A DNA stretch of 64,000 nucleotides from Aselliscus stoliczkanus (Eukaryota; Chordata; Mammalia; Chiroptera; Hipposideridae): contig CM066730.1 in assembly GCA_033961575.1 (NCBI GenBank), positions 117,455,523 through 117,519,522 of the forward strand, in the 5' to 3' direction. A program made the position numbers and the translations under genes. Below the pieces are notes generated by a model, which was given only the letters and a program-made list of their open reading frames with translations, was not told the DNA's origin and made no database searches. How positions within the stretch are numbered: position 1 is the stretch's first letter; each line of letters begins with the position of its first letter. Positions 56,831-64,000 of this stretch are shown piece after piece.

Positions 56831-58443
56831 TCAAAGTGTGTCAGATTCTCGGTCTTTTTGACATATGCGAGTGAAGTCTGGGGCCGCTGACCATACCTCT
56901 GTGTCTGTACGTCTTGCCCTATTGGATGTCTAATTCATGCCATCATCCACTTAATTTTACATTGCACAGCATTCCTTCATGTGTGAGAAAGATGCTGTAT
57001 CAAAGTTGTTGTGTATTCAGAACAGGTGGGTTTTTATTGGTCCTGACATAGGAGGAAAAGATGTAAGGTAGGAAATAATTCTTTCAGAGCCTAGGCATAT
57101 AGGTGGAAGGTGAGGAGCAGAGAAGTTAAATTATGTGCTCAAGGTCACGGAACAGGAATCTGAATACAAATCTCTCTGACCCATGGACCTTTCAAGATAT
57201 TAAGAAGTTGTTAATCTAAGTGTACATATAAATGGTCTATTAAACATAGAATTAATTTTGATAAGAGTAATCTCAAACAACAGCAACAACAACCTCTGAA
57301 TTCCCTGCATGTGGAATTATTGTTCTTTTAGTATGAAAGTAAGAGCATGCTTTGAATTTTGTGAAAACAGCAACATATTTTCTAAGAAAGCCTATGCCAA
57401 AAGATAATATCTGAACACCACTGCATAGGAGAGCTGGGTCATAACAGGAGGTGTCCAACACATTTTTGGCAGTGATACATGGTGGATGCTCAAATGTTGG
57501 AGAAATCAGGAAAGTTAAAAAACAAACAAACTGGGTATCGTTTTCTTTTTTAAACTTTAGGAAAACATTTGCAGTAAGAACAGTTATCTAGTTCACGGGG
57601 TGTGTCACCCCATTATAAGGTGACAGATAAGCCAAGAGTGATAATTATTTGATTCATTACAATTCTGTGATTTGGTATAGCAGATGATTAATTCCGTTCT
57701 ACAAACTGAAGGAACTGAAATACAGAGAAGGGTCAAGATCACATGGTTATAAGTGGTGGAATCCAGACAAGCATTGACTCTTACGAAAAGCATGTATGTC
57801 ATAGCAAAATATAGATCTGTAGAGTGGGGAACTGAATTGATTTATTTTTGTCCTGCCCTCCAGAGTCAATAATTATATGGACCTAGTGTGCTCCTTCTGC
57901 AAAAATAGAGGAAGCAACCTTAATGTCTCAGGAGGCAGGTTGCTATAGTACAAATGCACATTGTCTCTACGCACTGGAATAGTACTTCATGGCAGACAGG
58001 AACATGGTCATCTTAGCTCATGGTTTCTAAGTCATTGAGCCGTTTGCAATGGAGAATTCTCCTTTAATGAGGATATTGATAGACTAAAGCCCACTGCTTC
58101 AATCAGGCCATAAAATGGGGGCACACATTTAACATTTGTTGTTCAGACAAGACTATAAGTGCAGTAGGGTCTTGTGATGAGTCTTAAGTTTGATTCTGAG
58201 GAAGTCATTTCTTTTTGTTTTTTACTTAACTGAATCTTGGTGAGGCATCTTGCTGTCCAATCTGTTTAATCTCAAGGGGGGCAGCAGAACTGGTATGAAC
58301 GAGTAAGCAAAAAGACAATACCGCTGCTGTTTTTCTTTTTTTCAAAGAAAGTACATGTCCTAGGGATGGAAGGTCAGTAAGAGCATTTTGAAACAGACAA
58401 CACATTTTATTTAGATAACATCACTGAGAGTGTCAATACTAAG

Positions 58444-58449
<6 letters not shown>
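56831..58449. other. Flank of CpG island 2 with MIR fragments
   Basis: Antisense MIR pieces at about 57110-57190 (CTCAAGGTCACGGAACAGGA) and 57660-57780 (GGTCAAGATCACATGGTTAT). Otherwise no recognised feature. Confidence 0.5.

Positions 58450-58483
<34 letters not shown>
58450..58483. repeat. (CT)n microsatellite
   Basis: Seventeen uninterrupted CT units. Confidence 0.95.
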
Positions 58484-58491
<8 letters not shown>

Positions 58492-59129
58492 TGAATGAGT
58501 ACTGTCTATAGACCATCTAAATTCTTGACTTTAAGGAACTTAAAGTCTAGCTGGGGAGATATTTACATACACATAACTGATTAACAAAATAATTAGAAGT
58601 GGCCTAATACCAGAAAAAGGTGGTACAAACTTAAGTGCTATATCAATACCTTCAGAAGACGGAGAAATCATGGAGGCTGGGGGTCATTAGAGGTTCAGGA
58701 AAATCTTCATGGATGGAAGTGAATTAAATAATAGAGATGGGAAGGATTTCTGTAGGCAAAGAGAAAGTCAGATAAAGAGGTTCAGCTGAGCAGTGCAATA
58801 TACTGTTTGGATACATGGTGGCAAATTACAAAGAACCTTGCATATCAGGCAGTGAAATCTGCTCCTTATCTGGTAATCATAGGGAACTAGTGTAGGTTTC
58901 TAAGTAGGCCAAGTTTCTCTTTGGCTCCTCTTGCTCATATTCTCCGTATTAATTTGCTTCAAGTGCCCTTCCAGAAAGTGGTATCTATCCTGAGTGCTGA
59001 TATTAAAAGGACTAGTTTTCAATTACACTAGGAAGAGTTTTTATGCAAGTAAAACTTTTCTTCTTCCAAGAAATTTGCCTTTTTAAAAGCTTTCCCTCTC
59101 CATTAAAGAATTATGAACAATTTGGAAAT
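58484..59129. other. Probable old mammalian repeat, unassigned
   Basis: 58490-58900 (TATTTGTTGAATGAGTACTG..., TCTAGCTGGGGAGATATTTA...) resembles an ancient mammalian interspersed repeat, but I cannot name the family. No coding potential seen. Confidence 0.4.
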
Positions 59130-60300
59130 TATAATAATATAAAAGAGGAAAAAATCCTTACTAACTAAAGTTAACCACTATTAATATTTTGATGTGTATT
59201 CTTACCCTTTTTCATGCATAATTTTAATCATGCTCTGTATATTACTTTTTATATATTTTTATTTAAATTTTATAACGTTAATTTTCACTTAATTACATTT
59301 GGACAGTGAACATTTAAGATGACTACATAATTTTTACATTGGGTTGATGTACCATAACCCAGTCATTGCTCATTTTCATTCTATTATTATTAATAGTAAT
59401 AAATAACACTGCGATGGACATATTTACTCATAAGTTCTTTCTGTATCTTAAAATGAGTTCCTTAGAATAGAACCTCAGCAATAAAATTTCTGGGTTAAAC
59501 TGTATGAGTTCTTAGTTTGACATTGTTTTTTTTTTTTTTATGGAAACATAATTGACAATAACGTTATATTAGCTTCAGGTGTGAAATCAAGCGAGTCAAA
59601 AGAGAATGTGTTCCCACCCATGTGTTCACTGGGGCTTTGCAGTAGAGGAAGATTGGTCATTTTATTATGAATGGAGCCATCCAGGATAACGGGACGCTAA
59701 TGCTTACAAGCCCGAACTCCTGGGTGGCTTACAGGCAAGAGATTTGTAGAACAAAAATCATGGATAACCGTAAATAAGGGGCTCAGGGTCCTGGGCTGTA
59801 TTGATTGGTCAGTTCTTGTGAAAGCTTTAGCAATCTGGTTTATTCAGGCAGTCCTGTCCCTGTCCTGGTCCTATGCTACTGCCAGGTGGAGAGAGAGGTC
59901 TGTAAGACTTCTTGGGATTGTGAGTCAGTGACCTTATCTTAGGAGCAGAAAGAAAAGAGCAGAGCTATACATTCATGCTTAACAGGTTACATTTTTCTGT
60001 TATCTTAAGGAGAGTATACCTTCTAAATTTGCCTTATAGGCAGGCCTACAGGCCCTAGAACATGACTACATTCCAGTAAGGCTGTGATTCTTAACAAGGG
60101 CTAATTTAATGAAGTTAACTAAAAGCTAAATTCTAATATATCTAATCTGTTATGACTTGCTGTTGGTTTCAGGTAGGCAACATAATTCTATATTTACATA
60201 ATTTTTATTGCAAAGTGATCACCACCATGATGAGCCTAATTAACATTCATCACCACACTTAGTGGCAAAATATTTTTTTCTCATGATGCTTAGTTTGACT
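59130..60300 (-). mobile_element. L1 3' region, antisense, split by a solo LTR
   Basis: 59130-59581 and 60172-60300 are reversed L1 3' sequence ('ATGTACCATAACCCAGTCAT', 'TATTAGCTTCAGGTG', then 'AAGTGATCACCACCATGATG'). They become contiguous once the LTR at 59582-60171 is removed. Confidence 0.75.
59582..60171 (-). mobile_element. Solo LTR (ERV1-like), antisense, 590 bp
   Basis: On the minus strand it begins TGAAACCAACAGCAAGTCAT and ends TCGCTTGATTTCA, giving TG...CA ends. A polyadenylation signal AATAAA (reverse of 59661-59666) sits about 80 bp before the LTR 3' end, as in an R/U5 boundary. Flanking GGTG/GGTA fits a 4-bp duplication with one mismatch. No internal retroviral sequence accompanies it. 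Confidence 0.75.
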
Positions 60301-63300
60301 GTTTTGTGCGAGTTTTGACACTGCTGAATTCTGTATGTTCTCTCTGGAGTATTTACATATTAAACATAGGATGTATGCATGTTAATACTCAACCAGGTTT
60401 AGTCTTTCAGGTCCTCTCTTTTTTTGAGGAAAAGATTCCCTAAGACAGGGAGGAAGGCAGGCAGCTGGGGCCACTGAGGAAAGAAGATGTAAATAAAGTT
60501 GGGGAACAGGTTTGGTGAGGGAGCAAGAGTTTATAGTCAGGGGAGGGACATGCATGACTACTTTCTGGTCCTAATCTTGTGTTTGGACCCTCCCTTCTTT
60601 CAATATCTGTTTCTTGCAAACTTCAGCTTCTTCCATCCTCCTGTATCAGGTTCCCAGGTCTCCAGCTTTAGTATCCTGTCAGTAAAATGCATATCAACTC
60701 ACTCTTGCCCGCTCGTTTGGAGGCCGCATAGGTGAGGACAGGAGCTCCAGACCTCCCAGCTCTCAGCATAGGCCCTGGCTACACGGTACAAGAATGTGTG
60801 ATGGATGCTGAAGACTCTCCTCCCATCCCCCCATGCACATGGCCAGAGTGGACCTTGCAGAACAGCAGTCACTGGGAGGCACACAATGTCCCCACTGTCC
60901 CCTCCAGGCATTCAGAGGCTCCCCTCTCCTTGTTCCCAATATCCTCCATCAGAGAAATTCCCCTCATGGAGGAGGGAGACTCTGCCTCAGTTTCCCCCAC
61001 CAGTTGTAAGGACACGTAGCACTACCTCCTTAGAAAGACCTATTGGCCAGGCCCCTGACTGGCTTCCCCAGCGTCTCACCTCAGCTTCCTCCTGATCCTG
61101 CCCCCACCCTCCTTGGGAAGCAGATGAGGCAGGGAGGCCATGAACTCTGGGGACTGGTGAAAGGGAAGTCAGGGGACGTGAACGTGTCTTGAGGTCATGA
61201 GTAGGAAGCAGAGAGACAGGTTTTTATACTCTGCAGTCCTGGGCAGCCTGAAAGGAAACAGTGAAAACTGAGGCATCACATTATAAACCAAGAAGCCCCC
61301 CCCTTTTCAGGACCTGACAGATGACTTCTGGTGGAAGGTGGACATTGTGGTAGGCAGAGTATTTGGATAGAATTTGCCCCATGCTTAGTTGGGGTCTATT
61401 ATTTAAAACAGTTTGCTTAATTAAGCTTTAGAAGGTGGTCAGTCTTTCATTCCTCTCAGGCATTAGCTGTCAGTGTTGAACTGGGCTTAGCCAATAGTTT
61501 CTCTAGGGTTAAGTAAAAGTCAAAAACTTGATATAGGCTTGCGTATTTATTCTCTGCCACCTCTTTTTTCCATTAGTTCCCATTTGGCATTGATCTGCTA
61601 AGATACTCCTGCCCAAGGTACATATCGTAGTGGACAAAGCCAAGGTGTTGGGATGGTTTAGGCTTTGGATATGTGATAAATACATTTTTCTCTTTTTTTC
61701 TTTCACTTTTTTACTTGCAAGCAAGTGGTTGGTCTATGTGTCTTTGACTCCTTTGAAGGTTTAGAGTTAAGTGGTCACTGGGTCTCCTTGGGGCTGACCT
61801 AACAGTCTCTGAGAACTCCTTCCTTTTGAAATTGGTGATGTCCTTGGTAGAGTCCCCTAGTATGTCAAATTAGCCACTTTGCTTGACTTTTCTAAATGGT
61901 TCTGGCAGGCTTTCAAACTTCTGTGTTATTTTTGTTCCCCTGTTTCTTAGCCTTGTGAAATGGAACATTGTGTTTGACAAAGAACTATTTTGAACATTTC
62001 TCTCTTTTACCCACTACTTTGCAAAGTATGAACTGGTGACACATCAAATTTTATAAGATGTTAGTAGCTTGTTTTTATAAAAATTCTCCTCTCTTCATTA
62101 GTGTGTTTGCAATGAAGTTGACTTTTTTAAGTAAATTGAGCATTTGTAGGTTTGGAAGATGGGTCAACAGTGATCCAGGCAGCAGTTTCAAGATTATTTC
62201 AAAGCTCTTGGTTTATTAGAATTTTTGGGCTGCTTAGGTATACCTCTCATTTAAGGCACTGCTATCTTTTTTTATTTTTTTGTGAGAGAAGTGACCCCAT
62301 TTAAAATTTATTTGTGTAAAATCTGCTTTAATTGATGTGGTCCTAATACCAGGGTTGACTGGCTTTGTAATATGAGTGGTCATACCTGTGGAGTTTAGGT
62401 AGTTTGAAAAGTTAGCAACTGTCAAATTTGCTTTGAATCATTGCATTTGATGGGAAATGTAATTTTGTCTCCACCACTATCATTTAAAATCCATTTCTTC
62501 AAGGTACATGATAAATAAAATCTGTAACTATGTGTGACATTCATAGTGATTGCTAAAAAATCAGGACAATAATTTTAGCACACATCTCACTTTATATTTA
62601 GAATCACTCAGTCTGCAGTTACCCAGCAAACATGTGGTAGCTGCTCTGTGGAGAGGAAAGAGTAATTGAACACTTGCTATAATATAATCAGTTTTATGTA
62701 CATGAAACCAGATGGGGGCATTTTCATTTAGCCTTAGGTTTCATTATTTCCAAGATGATGATATTTAGTTACTTAGCACCTCTCAATCTAGAATCCTAAA
62801 GATTGGCAGACATATCCTCCATTTTAATAGTGAAAAATCAAGCCGGAAAGAGAGAAAGGAGAAAAAAAGAAAACAGGCAAAATTTGCATGAAGGATCATA
62901 GTAGGATTAGAAGCTTGTCTATAGCTGCCCTTCTTAAAATCTAATTTTGACACTGGAAGCTAGTATTTACTGTTATATGTAAACAAGAGGTTAACCTTTA
63001 TTAACTTATTGGATTGTCTTGATGGTCTGACTTCTTTTAGGATATTTGAGGAAAAAAATAACTTCTCAGATTTATTGAATACTTTTTCCTAATTTCTGAC
63101 ATCTACTTTTAGTCCACGTCTGCTTCACCCTTGGTCAACATACACATATTTCAACACATTATTTTTGGAAAATCGAAACAAATTATTTCTGGAACTTGCT
63201 ACAAAAATTGAAATAAAATAGACATATTAAATATTAAGGAAAGTTTGAATAGAGGAACCAGGGCTTCTTAAAATCAAACAGACTCTATATTTGTGGAAAA

Positions 63301-63904
63301 GCTTTTTCACTTGTCAAAAATCAATGCCAAATGAGCATTTTTGGCAGAAAGTAAAGTTTGCTGCTACATATGTTAGGGGGTTGTCATTTTGGATAGGCAT
63401 TTTCTCTTTTAAAAATTTATCCTGGGTACATATGTCAAGAGCTATTTTCATCCTTGAATAAGGAATTAAAAGTTAAATTTATGTTCTTCATTAGTTGTAG
63501 TATCGCATATTTTTTTCCATAATGTGCTTGAGAGTGCATATCTGTGAATTTTGTTTTTAGAATCCATAAAGAACCAGAATAATAAATATAGGGTGGAGTG
63601 GAGTGAAGGTCCTAAAGTGTAGGTTCTACTAGGAACAAGATTAAGAACACACGTTCAACAGTATCTATGAATATAGAGATTTAGATCTCCAAGTAAAATT
63701 ACCTAATGGTATTCTCGACCTCCTTGAAATAACTGTGTATTCTGATAATATGAAAATGATTGTCATGTTTTCTGGAAGAAAAAAGAAGTAACTTTTTCTT
63801 TCATAGCAGTATAAAACTATTGTGATTTATGTAATTATTGGGGTGATTTCTAGCATTTTATAGGCATTTTACAAATGCAGCTTTTTCTTCCAGTTAATAT
63901 TTTG
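60301..63904. other. No gene recognised
   Basis: 60400-61320 is GC-richer and holds overlapping frames of up to 96 codons (60732-61095) without a recognised domain; an LTR or other repeat is possible. 61320-63900 is AT-rich with nothing recognised. Confidence 0.4.
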
Positions 63905-64000
63905 TTGCACTGGTTATTTTTTTGTATATTTTTTTATTGTGTTAAAATACATAACACAAAATTACAATGTTAATCATTTTTAAGTGTACATAAAGTTCAG
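63905..64000 (-). mobile_element. L1 3' end, antisense, cut by the window edge
   Basis: 'TTTTATTGTGTTAAAATACA' followed by 'AATCATTTTTAAGTGTACAT' is the reversed L1M tail. It continues past the window. Confidence 0.7.

Noticed and set aside
60499..61095. Frames of 78-96 codons in a GC-richer stretch
   Set aside because: No domain, splice context or consistent codon pattern; more likely part of an unrecognised repeat.
7019..64000. PRKACB C-beta-2 N-terminal coding exon
   Set aside because: I looked on the minus strand for its known N-terminal sequence (starting M-A-A-Y-R) and saw no match. It may lie beyond 64000 or be missed by eye.
1..64000. Prokaryotic systems, CRISPR arrays, operons
   Set aside because: Composition, repeats and the spliced PRKACB exon show vertebrate nuclear DNA. 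Tandem repeats here are microsatellites without regular unique spacers.

Overview
This window is nuclear DNA from a mammal, most likely a bat. Old mammal-wide repeats (MIR, L2, MER5A-, MER44/Tigger7- and ERVL-like) sit beside younger tRNA-derived SINEs that open with GGGCCGGCCGAGTGG and carry short A-rich tails. These look like the SINEs of yinpterochiropteran (horseshoe or leaf-nosed type) bats. Recent mariner and hAT DNA transposons fit the same picture. The species call is from memory of repeat families, not from a search. There are no operons, phage, CRISPR arrays or other prokaryotic features.

One host coding exon can be identified with confidence. The first coding exon of PRKACB (PKA catalytic subunit beta, C-beta-1 form) lies on the minus strand at 6973-7018. 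It encodes MGNAATAKKGSEVES and ends in a canonical GTGAGT donor, inside a CpG island at about 6.7-7.7 kb. Everything from 6972 down to 1 is therefore PRKACB intron 1, and the sequence above about 7.4 kb lies upstream of this promoter. A second CpG island at about 55.8-56.8 kb has a good plus-strand splice donor (56468) and a fair minus-strand donor (56696). It is probably another promoter: either the head-to-head neighbour (TTLL7 in human gene order) or an upstream alternative PRKACB promoter. No coding exon was recognised there.

The rest is mostly layered transposable elements. At 9.4-13.0 kb is a 5'-truncated antisense L1 with most of its ORF2 reverse transcriptase. At 17.4-18.8 kb an L1 is broken by an ERVL-type LTR and a SINE. 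At 21.9-23.95 kb an L1 5' region is broken by a hAT MITE, two SINEs and a mariner MITE. At 27.7-32.5 kb an antisense ERVL relic holds an L1 fragment that in turn holds a full-length mariner. At 35.7-39.9 kb a second antisense ERVL relic has its LTR split by a different mariner. At 45.1-46.4 kb lies a second full-length copy of the first mariner, in reverse orientation. At 59.6-60.2 kb an antisense solo LTR sits inside an L1. Every transposase and polymerase frame seen is broken.

The most useful observations are the PRKACB exon and its promoter, the unassigned second CpG island, a mariner family with two full-length copies and three ~80-bp MITEs (both full copies lost the same catalytic Asp), and clean target-site duplications that order the nested insertions. 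I saw no undescribed biological system.
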